Source of the DNA: Acholeplasmataceae bacterium
GTDB taxonomy: Bacteria > Bacillota_I > Bacilli_A > ML615J-28 > CAG-698
NCBI GenBank assembly: GCA_012839485.1
Contig: DUNF01000065.1
Location: 1-13,005 of the forward strand
DNA length: 13,005 nucleotides
Direction of reading: 5' to 3'
Shown here piece by piece: positions 6,220 to 12,950 of this stretch. Each line of letters starts with the position of its first letter. Positions within the stretch are counted from its first letter, which is position 1. The translations under genes were made by a program, and so were the position numbers. The notes under the pieces were generated by a model. The model had not been told where the DNA came from, did not search any database, and saw only the letters and a program-made list of their open reading frames with translations.

Positions 6220-6897
6220 TTACTTCTTATCTTTTTTAAAACACAAATACCAATCTAGACAATACATGTCTTCTGCCTTATCTTGTAATCTTTCTTTTGC
6301 AGCTCCACATGTTCCTGGTGGCGGAACAATTACATCATCTCCCGGTCTCCAGTCAGCTGGTGTTGCAATACCTTCTTTTTCAGCTTTTTGCATTGCAATA
6401 ATTACACGCTTAATTTCATCAAAGTTTCTTCCTGTTGATGAAGGATAATACATAATTAATCTTACAATACCTTTAGGATCAATAACGAATACCGCTCTTA
6501 CAGCTTGTGTATCAGAAAATCCTGGTTGAAGCATTCCGTACTTTTTAGACACTTCCATCTTTACATCATCAATTAATGGGAACTTAATCTCTACATTCTT
6601 ATAGTTTTTCCATTCGATTTGCCCTGCAGCACGAAGCCATGCAATGTGCGAATGAAGTGAGTCAATAGAAACTCCAACTAATTCTGTATTAAGTTTTTTA
6701 AATTCGTCCATCATCGCGCCAAAAGTAATAAACTCTGTTGTACAAACAGGCGTAAAGTCAGCTGGATGCGAAAATAAAATAACCCATTTTCCTTTGTAAT
6801 CTTCTGGAAAGTTAATTTCCCCTTGTGTTGTAGCAGCCTTGAAACTAGGCGCCTTATCACCAATTAATGGTAATCTGTTTTCTAATCTTTCTTCCAT
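6220..6897 (-). CDS. Peroxiredoxin, Prx6/archaeal thioredoxin-peroxidase type
   Basis: A cytoplasmic thiol peroxidase that reduces H2O2 and organic peroxides. The peroxidatic cysteine is Cys52 in HPADFTPVCTTEF. The large C-terminal extension typical of the Prx6 subfamily is present: YPSSTGRNFDEI, DWRPGDDVIVPPP, then MYCLDWYLCFKK. Cys213 and Cys219 correspond to the C-terminal pair in archaeal 2-Cys relatives such as the Aeropyrum enzyme. A further Cys197 lies in PPPGTCGAA. Length 225 is normal for the group. The ATG follows GAGGAGG. It is the first gene of an operon with the PerR-like regulator, which fits peroxide-induced expression with autoregulation. The electron donor (thioredoxin or other) cannot be read from the sequence. 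Confidence 0.93.
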   Translation of the reverse strand: MEERLENRLPLIGDKAPSFKAATTQGEINFPEDYKGKWVILFSHPADFTPVCTTEFITFGAMMDEFKKLNTELVGVSIDSLHSHIAWLRAAGQIEWKNYKNVEIKFPLIDDVKMEVSKKYGMLQPGFSDTQAVRAVFVIDPKGIVRLIMYYPSSTGRNFDEIKRVIIAMQKAEKEGIATPADWRPGDDVIVPPPGTCGAAKERLQDKAEDMYCLDWYLCFKKDKK

Positions 6898-6931
6898 TTA
6901 AAACCTCCTCTATTCCTTAATGGAATTCATT

Positions 6932-6946
6932 TTCAATAGTATTATA
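6932..6946. promoter_or_regulatory. Possible degenerate PerR box over the peroxiredoxin -10
   Basis: The plus strand reads TCAATAGTATTATAA. It matches 10 of the 14 fixed positions of the PerR box TTATAATNATTATAA: one half is perfect, the other poor. It overlaps the -10 of the peroxiredoxin promoter, a sensible place for PerR. Part of the match comes simply from the TATAAT hexamer, so this is tentative. Confidence 0.3.
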
Positions 6947-6969
6947 ACAATTTTTACAACTTCTCGCAA
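6941..6969 (-). promoter_or_regulatory. Sigma-A promoter of the peroxiredoxin-perR operon
   Basis: TTGCGA (6969-6964), 17-base spacer and TATAAT (6946-6941). The -10 is perfect and the -35 has two mismatches. Predicted start is near 6934. The leader contains a small inverted repeat ATTCC-N5-GGAAT (6912-6926) just before GAGGAGG. Confidence 0.68.
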
Positions 6970-6984
6970 CTTTAATGCTCAAGT

Positions 6985-7019
6985 AAAATAAAAATAGATG
7001 TATTTAATACATCTATTTT
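6985..7019 (-). terminator. Intrinsic terminator of the degV-M28 peptidase transcript
   Basis: A 14-bp perfect stem (6991-7004 with 7006-7019) is followed on the minus strand by TATTTTAC. The peptidase stop codon (7013-7015) lies inside the first arm, so ribosomes could interfere with folding until they release. The stem is AT-rich and the T run is interrupted. Confidence 0.7.
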
Positions 7020-9424
7020 ATTTCCTTTTTATATATTAAGTTAAATCTTGCATTTTCATATTCATTACCAGCCAATAATTGTTTTTCCTCAAAAGTCATT
7101 AACTCTTGGTGATTAACTGCAAGTTCATAACTTGTTAGATTAGCATCTAAAGCAGCTTCTTCTAATATTTCAAAAGTAACTACAGTGCTTTCAGAAAACC
7201 TCAAAACAAAATGTTCTTCAATTGCCTCAAATCTTCTTGTAAAAGTAGTGCCATCAATTTCATAAAAATATCCTGTTATATTTTTATTATTTGAAACGAT
7301 TATCTCTACATATGTAGTTTCACTACTTTTAGTTATTTGAAGTTGATTACCAACAAGTTTCACATTAGCTAAGATAGTAAAGTCTTCATCGTTTAGTTCT
7401 TTTTTATAAACACCATCTTTATATCTAAATCCATCTAGTTCTTTATTTAAACTTTGATAAGCATCAAGATCTCTAACTTCAGCTCTTAGGCCTTCATCAG
7501 TCTTCACATAAACAACTGCATCATCATACGGATACATTACATATTTTTGACTAGAACTAACATTATCAGATAAATGTACCGGAATTGCAAGGGTAATTAC
7601 TAACACAATTACGACTTTCATAATCGTGCAATAAACTCCTCTAGTCCTGTCTAATACTAAACTCTTATTTCTTCTTCTATGCATAAAATAAAATGTATCT
7701 AAATATTTGAATTTGTCTAAGTTGGAAACAATAAATACTAAAGCATAAATTGAAATAATAACTGCAACTAAATAAGCACTCTTAATTCCAAGAGCAGAAA
7801 CAGCTAAGAAAATAACCGGAACTACTAATGGAATAGTTAATGTTAGAATAGTTAAACTAAAGCGAATATTAAACGAATCTAGTTTAGGGAACATTTCTTC
7901 GAAAAGCTCCCTAATAATCAAAAACATTGCAAGATAAGCAAACAAGTAACTAACCATCGGTAAAAAGATATTAACTAACATCGCAATAAATGTAATTACA
8001 TAAGTCAATCCTTTTCTTAAAGACTTTCTTTCTAACTTAAACCATGTCGCTCCCTTAGCTACAGCTACAGCTGCAAATAATGAAGCCATTAAAATTAATA
8101 AAATAGCAATTAGGTTATTGTTATATGTAATATCAGAAAGCCTATGGAAGTTAACAGTTCCAAACAAAGCAGCAATAAAAGCACTAACATAATATAAAAC
8201 AAACACTACCAAAGCTACAAAGAATAAACTACCTATAATAACAGCAACACTTTTAATTGTATCTTTATAATTTGTTTGTTTACGATAAACCGTAATAATA
8301 ATCAAAGCAATAAACAATAATAAAAGTAAACTATTCAAAACATAAGCAAAACCTTTGGAATAAGAAACTGTCCCTAAGTTTAAATAACTAAAATAAACAA
8401 CATCATCATCTGTTAAGTAAAGTTCATTTAAATTATAATCTTTAGTAGCCTCAACCGTTGATGTAACTATGTTAGCTGCTTGACTAATATATGATTTAGG
8501 CAGATTATCTCTACTATCATTGTTTGTATGGTAATGGTGACCACCACCAATATTAGCAACATTATAACCTTTAATCTCGCCGGCAAATGAAGTGAAATCT
8601 GTAAAGTTATTCATCATTTGGTAAACCATATTTGAAATTGAAGAAACAAAAGACGTTTGGTCTAAATCTTTATATAGTTTAATCAACTCACTATTTTGTT
8701 TGCTTGTTTCAAACATAACAGCAGTTCCACTACTACCACGAGATTCTAAGTTAATCCCTAATTTAGTTCTTTGAACTAAATTATCAAAACCTGTAAAATC
8801 CTTTACATATTTGGCGGATCCCAAACAACCATATTCTTCACCATCAGTAAACACAAAGACTAAATCATTATTGATGACTATTTCATTTGTATCTAACTTA
8901 ATTTTATAATATCTAATAGCCTCTAACATTACCGCAACCATTGAGCCATCATCAGCAATTCCCGGTCCCATTGGTACAGAATCATAATGAGCCATAAACA
9001 TTACCGCATCATCAGTTCTTTCAGCACCATTAGCAGGCAAATAAACAACAATGTTTTCTAAAACAAAGTCATGATAGGCAACACTGTTTTGAGGGTCTAA
9101 TCCTTCAACTATTGTTTCTAAAGTTTCTCTGTTTTTATCTACTTTTTCACTTGATGTTTTTTGGATTAAATATGAATAATCTAAAATATTTTGATTGATA
9201 AAACCATAACCTTCAATTGTATTTACGATATAGTCACGAGCAGCTTCTTTCGCCTCTTTATCGATAACTGGTCTAGATTCTAAGTTATCCAAATGAGTAT
9301 AGATATTATCTTTATTTAATTCAGTTTTGTATTCAACTTCATTAACATCAATTATCGAAAAAACAAGAACAGCAATAAATAAAATCGAGATAATTATATT
9401 ATATATTTTAGCAAATTTCTCCAT
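7013..9424 (-). CDS. Membrane-anchored M28-family zinc metallopeptidase with C-terminal multi-spanning domain
   Basis: An 803-residue protein with an N-terminal membrane anchor (about 8-26) and an M28 aminopeptidase-like catalytic domain (about 40-330). Probable zinc ligands are His146 (AHYDSV), Asp158 (GPGIADDGS), Glu197, Glu227 (NLESRG) and His299 (HYHTNND). Glu196 in DGEEYG is the likely general base. All core positions are present. Seven to nine hydrophobic segments follow between about 361 and 616, then a hydrophilic domain of about 185 residues (620-803). The layout resembles the Pff1/vacuolar-membrane-protease branch of M28 more than the secreted aminopeptidases. The catalytic domain should face outside if the first helix acts as a signal anchor (inference). 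Substrate unknown; peptide scavenging or surface protein processing are possible. The ATG follows AAGGAGA. It lies 24 bases after degV with no terminator between, so it is cotranscribed. Stop TAG. Confidence 0.87.
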   Translation of the reverse strand: MEKFAKIYNIIISILFIAVLVFSIIDVNEVEYKTELNKDNIYTHLDNLESRPVIDKEAKEAARDYIVNTIEGYGFINQNILDYSYLIQKTSSEKVDKNRETLETIVEGLDPQNSVAYHDFVLENIVVYLPANGAERTDDAVMFMAHYDSVPMGPGIADDGSMVAVMLEAIRYYKIKLDTNEIVINNDLVFVFTDGEEYGCLGSAKYVKDFTGFDNLVQRTKLGINLESRGSSGTAVMFETSKQNSELIKLYKDLDQTSFVSSISNMVYQMMNNFTDFTSFAGEIKGYNVANIGGGHHYHTNNDSRDNLPKSYISQAANIVTSTVEATKDYNLNELYLTDDDVVYFSYLNLGTVSYSKGFAYVLNSLLLLLFIALIIITVYRKQTNYKDTIKSVAVIIGSLFFVALVVFVLYYVSAFIAALFGTVNFHRLSDITYNNNLIAILLILMASLFAAVAVAKGATWFKLERKSLRKGLTYVITFIAMLVNIFLPMVSYLFAYLAMFLIIRELFEEMFPKLDSFNIRFSLTILTLTIPLVVPVIFLAVSALGIKSAYLVAVIISIYALVFIVSNLDKFKYLDTFYFMHRRRNKSLVLDRTRGVYCTIMKVVIVLVITLAIPVHLSDNVSSSQKYVMYPYDDAVVYVKTDEGLRAEVRDLDAYQSLNKELDGFRYKDGVYKKELNDEDFTILANVKLVGNQLQITKSSETTYVEIIVSNNKNITGYFYEIDGTTFTRRFEAIEEHFVLRFSESTVVTFEILEEAALDANLTSYELAVNHQELMTFEEKQLLAGNEYENARFNLIYKKEIK

Positions 9425-9448
9425 AACTTTCTCCTTGTCTAAAGGTAA

Positions 9449-10321
9449 TTACTCTTCTCTTTTCTTACCCAAGAAAAATAAAGCGATATTGCCAGGTCCA
9501 CCATGAATACCAATAATAGGACCAAAAGACGTTAGAATAGTATTTTTAACTCCCAATTCTTTTTCAAGAGCATCTTTCGTTTCTTTTGCTCCTTTTTCAT
9601 CATCACCATGGCCTATACCAATGATTTGATTAATTGGATCTATTATCTTTTCTTTTACAATCTCAATAATTCTTGCTAAAGCTTTCTTTCTTCCACGATG
9701 GCGTTCAACAACCGTAACTTCCCCTTTTAGATTAGCTGTACAAACAGGTTTAACTTTTAATAAAGACGCAACAAATGCTTTAGTACCAGAAAGTCTTCCC
9801 CCTCTTCTAATATACCATAAATCATCAATCACAAAGAAATGATGCATATGAACAGCCATTTCATTCATCTTCTCTTCAACTAAATCCCAGTCCATACCTT
9901 CATCTAACATTTCTTTAGCATAGATAGCAAGTAAACCTTCAGCTAATGATCCAGAAAGCGAATCTACAATTTTAATTGTTCTTTCTGGATACATATCTTC
10001 TAACTCTAATTTAGCCATTCTAGCAGCATTAAACGTTCCTGATAATCCACTAGAAATAGCCATATAGAAAATATCATATCCTTGTTCTAAATAAGGACTA
10101 AAGCCTTCGATAAACTCACTTACGTTTACAAGTGATGTTTTCAAATTCTTTTTATCTCTAATTGCATCCCACATTTTTCTTTTTTTAGCTTCATCAAAAT
10201 ATTCTGCAATTACTTCTTCTTCAATAGTTACTGTCAAGGCAACAGTCTTAAAATCATATTTTTCAATATATTTTACCGGCAGATCACAGCCTAAATCTAC
10301 AAACATTACAAATTTTCTCAT
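9449..10321 (-). CDS. DegV-family fatty-acid-binding protein
   Basis: DegV proteins are cytoplasmic two-domain proteins that bind a fatty acid; in Firmicutes the FakB members deliver it to the FakA kinase for phospholipid synthesis. This 290-residue protein has the opening FVDLGCDLPVKYIEKYDF, the KTSLVNVSEF block, ISSGLSGTFNAA (ligand headgroup loop), DSLSGSLAEG, and the DLWYIRRGGRLSGTKAFVASLLKVKPV signature. The end, IGIHGGPGNIALFFLG, is also typical. Length is normal. Whether it serves as a FakB cannot be settled because no fakA is in the window. The ATG follows AAGGAG. It starts 30 bases after tRNA-Gly with no promoter or terminator visible in that gap, so it appears to share the tRNA promoter. 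The M28 peptidase is directly downstream. Confidence 0.92.
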   Translation of the reverse strand: MRKFVMFVDLGCDLPVKYIEKYDFKTVALTVTIEEEVIAEYFDEAKKRKMWDAIRDKKNLKTSLVNVSEFIEGFSPYLEQGYDIFYMAISSGLSGTFNAARMAKLELEDMYPERTIKIVDSLSGSLAEGLLAIYAKEMLDEGMDWDLVEEKMNEMAVHMHHFFVIDDLWYIRRGGRLSGTKAFVASLLKVKPVCTANLKGEVTVVERHRGRKKALARIIEIVKEKIIDPINQIIGIGHGDDEKGAKETKDALEKELGVKNTILTSFGPIIGIHGGPGNIALFFLGKKREE

Positions 10322-10350
10322 ATTTCTTATCTCCTTTTAATTTTAAGTAA

Positions 10351-10424
10351 TGGAGCAGATAACGAGGATCGAACTCGCATATTCAGCTTGGGAAGCTGAC
10401 ATTCTACCATTGAACTATATCTGC
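10351..10424 (-). tRNA. tRNA-Gly, anticodon CCC
   Basis: A complete 74-base tRNA with encoded CCA. The acceptor stem is GCAGATA/TATCTGC with discriminator T. The D arm is GTTC-AATGGTA-GAAT and the anticodon stem TCAGC/GCTGA. The loop TTCCCAA puts CCC at 34-36. The T arm is GCGAG-TTCGATC-CTCGT. U73 and the stems fit glycine. It reads GGG codons, which low-GC genomes use little. It has its own near-perfect promoter immediately upstream and no visible terminator before degV. Confidence 0.95.
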
Positions 10425-10434
10425 AACATTAGGT

Positions 10435-10463
10435 ATTATATCATTTTATAAAGTCTTTGTAAA
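10435..10463 (-). promoter_or_regulatory. Promoter of tRNA-Gly (and probably degV-M28)
   Basis: TTTACA (10463-10458), 17-base spacer and TATAAT (10440-10435), with a TGA extension before the -10. Predicted start is near 10428, only a few bases before the mature tRNA 5' end. Confidence 0.8.
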
Positions 10464-10561
10464 GAAATGTAAATCTTCTTTCCTTATCTAAACTTTAAAA
10501 TATTATATACTACAATTCTTAATATTACATTAAAAAATAAGTAATACTTAAATTTAAAAAT
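10464..10561. other. AT-rich intergenic stretch with no recognisable gene
   Basis: Part of the 214-base gap between the tRNA and the leucine-rich repeat reading frame. It is almost only A and T. I see no open frame with a ribosome binding site, no RNA fold and no operator here. The flanks of the gap hold the tRNA promoter and a terminator. Confidence 0.6.
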
Positions 10562-10606
10562 CAATAATAAAACCCCCACTTATTATCCAAATAATAAGTA
10601 GGGGTT
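10562..10606 (-). terminator. Intrinsic terminator of the surface lipoprotein gene
   Basis: Arms 10571-10586 and 10591-10606 pair over 16 positions. On the minus strand the only non-Watson-Crick pair is G-U, while on the plus strand it would be a C-A mismatch, which supports minus-strand use. A loop of 4 bases and a T-rich tail (TTTTATTATTGATTTTT) follow. Confidence 0.8.
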
Positions 10607-10638
10607 AATTTATAATTAATCTTTAAAATAAATATTAA

Positions 10639-11544
10639 TTATTTTGGACGTGGTTTACCATCTGGTCCATATTCCCAATTAGGTAAATAATAAACATTAG
10701 TTACTTCTGCACTTTCATACCAGTTAGCATCCCATCCTGGCTTTGGACCAGTCCCATCAACATAAACTTTTACATTTGGTGTGTCATATAATATCTGACT
10801 GCCGATTGTTGTAACGGTTGAAGGAATAACTATATATTGTAATTGCGTGTTTCTAAATGCTTGTTGACCAATAGTATGTACTTTGCTTGTAATCTTAAAT
10901 TCTGTAATGCCAGTATCACAGAATGCAAACTCACCTATGATTTCTAAATTGCTTTCATCAGGAATAATTATATCTTGCAAACTATGTGAATTTACAAATG
11001 CATAAGCTTTAATCTCTTTAAGACTTGCTGGAAGTGTTACTGATGCTAAACGGGCATATCCAAACACAACACTGGCAATAGTTTCCACAGTATTTGGAAC
11101 AATATATGATGTATCGGTTTTACCATTAGGATAAGCAACTAATGTTTTTCCATCTTTTGAAAATAACACTCCATCAGTTCCTAATGAGTACAACAAACTT
11201 CCCTCTATAATTTCAATATTTACAAGTTTATCAGCACCAACGAAAGCTCCAATATCTATAATATTTACATCATTAACCAATTTAAATGATGTAATTGCAG
11301 TACCTGCAATTATAGCATATCCTAAAGAAGATAAGTTACTTCCTACTTCAAAAACAATATTTTCCAAATTTGAAGAATTTAGAAAAACCCGATTTTCAAT
11401 AGTCGTAACCGACTTAGGGATAGTAATTTCTTTTAGCTTTGTTCCACTAAAGGCAGATTCTCCAATAATTTTAAGTTGGTTTGATAAAATAATAGCCTTA
11501 AGTTGATTTTCCTCGTAAAATGCTTGTACTCCCAGTATAGTCAT
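10639..11544 (-). CDS. BspA-type leucine-rich repeat segment (3' part of the broken lipoprotein gene)
   Basis: A reading frame of 301 residues from the ATG at 11544. The same frame is open back to 11631, so the ATG is probably internal and not a true start: no ribosome binding site precedes it, and the upstream residues (VVSTIDAYSFTSLFDVKQI) are already repeat sequence. It carries about ten LRR_5/BspA repeats of about 23 residues, seen as LKIIGESAFSGTKLKEITIPKSVTTI, LKEIKAYAFVNSHSLQDIIIP, LEIIGEFAFCDTGITEFKI and VHTIGQQAFRNTQLQYIVIPSTVTTI. One unit is replaced by SKDGKTLVAYPNGK, a common BspA insert. The end is aromatic and proline-rich (GWDANWYESAEVTNVYYLPNW). The class occurs on surfaces of gut and host-associated Firmicutes. 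Alone it has no signal peptide. Confidence 0.85.
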   Translation of the reverse strand: MTILGVQAFYEENQLKAIILSNQLKIIGESAFSGTKLKEITIPKSVTTIENRVFLNSSNLENIVFEVGSNLSSLGYAIIAGTAITSFKLVNDVNIIDIGAFVGADKLVNIEIIEGSLLYSLGTDGVLFSKDGKTLVAYPNGKTDTSYIVPNTVETIASVVFGYARLASVTLPASLKEIKAYAFVNSHSLQDIIIPDESNLEIIGEFAFCDTGITEFKITSKVHTIGQQAFRNTQLQYIVIPSTVTTIGSQILYDTPNVKVYVDGTGPKPGWDANWYESAEVTNVYYLPNWEYGPDGKPRPK

Positions 11545-11624
11545 AGTATCAGGTAATTTAGCATATTTAACTATTTGTTTTACATCAAATAATGATGTGA
11601 AAGAATAAGCATCAATAGTACTAA

Positions 11625-12659
11625 CTACATTTTACCAGCAATTGTTTCTGGAATAATTACAACTTTATCGTCTGCTGTATTATTAATCTTAGTAATTCTA
11701 ACTGAAGTACTAGTGATACTTTCATATTCAAATTTTGATTCAGCAAGTGGTGCTACTGTAGCAGTTAAAGTAATATTCTCCGTATAAGAATAATCAAATG
11801 GGAATGTTACTAGAGCACCATTATAATACCAAGCTTGATTACCTACTTCACTCGCAACATAATCATCTGATACTTGTTCATTATATGCATATTGTTGTTG
11901 GAAAGTAAATAGTCCATCATTAATAGAATAATTTAAAGTATATGTAATTGGCTTAAAACTAACAGTTACATTATGATTTCCTGATACCGTTAATTCATAT
12001 GTTAGAAGTCCACCTAAGTCAATTAGAGTTCCATCTACTTGAAACACATCCACTTCTTGTCCAGTAGGAACAGTAATTGTAATATTTACTTTAGATCCTG
12101 CTAATAAATTAGTCAACGAATCTCCCGAATTTAAGTTAGGTCCTAGTGTTACTGTATATAGTTTGTCTTTAAAACTAACAGTTACATTATGATTTCCTGA
12201 TACTGTTAATTCATATGTTAGAAGTCCACCTAAATGAATTGGAGTTCCATTTACTTTAAACTCATATAATTCTTTATGCTCTGGAATTGTAATTGTAATA
12301 TTTACTTTATCTCCTGCTAATAAATTAGTTAAAGGATCTCCTGAATTTAAGTTTGGTCCAAGTGTAACAATATATTTATCAGGCTCTGGTGGAGTTATGT
12401 CTTTAAAACTAACAGTTACATTGTGATTTTTAGATACTGTTAATTCATATGTTAAAGCACCAGCTAAATCAATAACAGCACCATCCACTTTAAACTGATC
12501 TACTTCTTTATCTTCTGGAACTGTAATTGTAATATTTACTTTAGTTCCCGCTTCCAAATTAGTAAGCGAATCTAGTGAACTTAAACCTTCACCCAACGTT
12601 ACATCATATTTTTCCGGATCTGGCGGAGTTTCCTCTTTAAAGGTAACCCTAATTTCCAA
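11625..12659 (-). CDS. Tandem beta-repeat segment (middle part of the broken lipoprotein gene)
   Basis: A frame of 344 residues whose only start candidate is TTG at 12659 without a ribosome binding site, so it is an internal fragment. The frame is continuous with the lipoprotein segment upstream apart from one TAG four codons earlier. It holds three copies of a 69-residue repeat (residues 18-86, 96-164, 168-236), each running YxVTLGxxLxS...LTNLxAGxKVNITIT...FxVxG...LTYELTVSxNHNVTVSFK. Proline-acidic linkers (EETPPDPEK, DITPPEPDK) separate the earlier ones. Residues about 238-305 form a different domain with YNEQVSDDYVASEVGNQAWYYNGALV, resembling InlB-B/Flg_new-type repeats. The end, SVRITKINNTADDKVVIIPETIAGK, is the usual entry into BspA repeats. 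The frame ends at ATG TAG because of the frameshift. These repeats probably form stalk-like surface domains. Confidence 0.8.
   Translation of the reverse strand: MEIRVTFKEETPPDPEKYDVTLGEGLSSLDSLTNLEAGTKVNITITVPEDKEVDQFKVDGAVIDLAGALTYELTVSKNHNVTVSFKDITPPEPDKYIVTLGPNLNSGDPLTNLLAGDKVNITITIPEHKELYEFKVNGTPIHLGGLLTYELTVSGNHNVTVSFKDKLYTVTLGPNLNSGDSLTNLLAGSKVNITITVPTGQEVDVFQVDGTLIDLGGLLTYELTVSGNHNVTVSFKPITYTLNYSINDGLFTFQQQYAYNEQVSDDYVASEVGNQAWYYNGALVTFPFDYSYTENITLTATVAPLAESKFEYESITSTSVRITKINNTADDKVVIIPETIAGKM
11952..12608 (-). repeat. Three tandem copies of a 207-base coding repeat
   Basis: Copies at 12402-12608, 12168-12374 and 11952-12158, offset by 234 and then 216 bases. Copies 2 and 3 are the most similar at DNA level, sharing long identical stretches at both ends (for example around 11953-12010 and 12169-12226). 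Copy 1 and a more divergent fourth unit in 12660-12850 are older. Such repeats can expand or contract by recombination. Confidence 0.85.
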
Positions 12660-12671
12660 ATCTTTTGTAAT

Positions 12672-12950
12672 CTAAATTGTAAACTTATTATTGCTTACAA
12701 TAGACGTTTTGTCCTCATTGTTAATAAAAAGTTTATCTAGTTCTTTACCTTCAGGTGCAGTAATTAAAAATTCAACATCACTATTAATATTTAATTTATC
12801 CGCATCTAACTCTTCATCAACAAGAGACACTCCTTCTGGTAGGTCAAGTTTAACGGTTTTATCATCACAACCACAGCTACAACCTACTAGCATAAACAGC
12901 ATAATTAAAATTACGCCGATAAGAGCAAAAATTTTCTTGTTTTTAAGCAT
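12672..12950 (-). CDS. Lipoprotein signal peptide and first repeat (5' part of the broken lipoprotein gene)
   Basis: A 92-residue frame starting at ATG 12950, with AAGGAGA nine bases upstream. MLKNKKIFALIGVILIMLFMLVGC is a clear type II signal peptide: Lys-rich start, hydrophobic core and lipobox LVGC with Cys24 as lipidation site. CSCGCDDK follows. The mature part (VKLDLPEGVSLVDEELDADKLNI, then FLITAPEGKELDKLFINNED) is a divergent copy of the 69-residue repeat found three times downstream. The frame stops at TAG in the middle of the repeat's last strand, not at a domain boundary, so it is a truncated piece of a longer protein. If expressed alone it would give a lipoprotein of about 69 mature residues with an incomplete fold. 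Confidence 0.82.
   Translation of the reverse strand: MLKNKKIFALIGVILIMLFMLVGCSCGCDDKTVKLDLPEGVSLVDEELDADKLNINSDVEFLITAPEGKELDKLFINNEDKTSIVSNNKFTI

Larger units (their letters stand above)
10639..12950 (-). pseudogene. Broken BspA-like surface lipoprotein gene (in-frame stop plus frameshift)
   Basis: Three adjacent reading frames form one gene of about 770 codons. Lesion 1 is TAG at 12672-12674, in the same frame as the next segment. Reading FTI-stop-ITKDLEIRVTFK aligns residue for residue with YELTVSGNHNVTVSFK of later repeats. Lesion 2 is in the A4 run at 11630-11633. Adding one A turns GGT AAA ATG TAG into GGT AAA AAT GTA, and IPETIAGK then continues as NVVSTIDAYSF, the standard BspA leucine-rich-repeat junction. 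The intact product would be a lipoprotein with four about 69-residue beta repeats, a linker domain and about ten leucine-rich repeats, displayed on the cell surface for adhesion or substrate binding. Alternatives are sequencing error (likelier for lesion 2) or suppression of TAG. The ribosome binding site, signal peptide and terminator all remain. Confidence 0.8.

Noticed and set aside
6185..6448. Plus-strand open frame of 87 codons
   Set aside because: Antisense to the peroxiredoxin and perR start, no ribosome binding site, low-complexity product.
11625..11636. Programmed -1 frameshift at the A4 run
   Set aside because: No X-XXY-YYZ slippery heptamer is present (GGT AAA ATG) and no obvious stimulatory structure was seen; a lost base or sequence error is simpler.
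11952..12608. CRISPR-like repeat array
   Set aside because: The repeats are 207 bases, in frame and protein-coding, without short spacers or cas genes.
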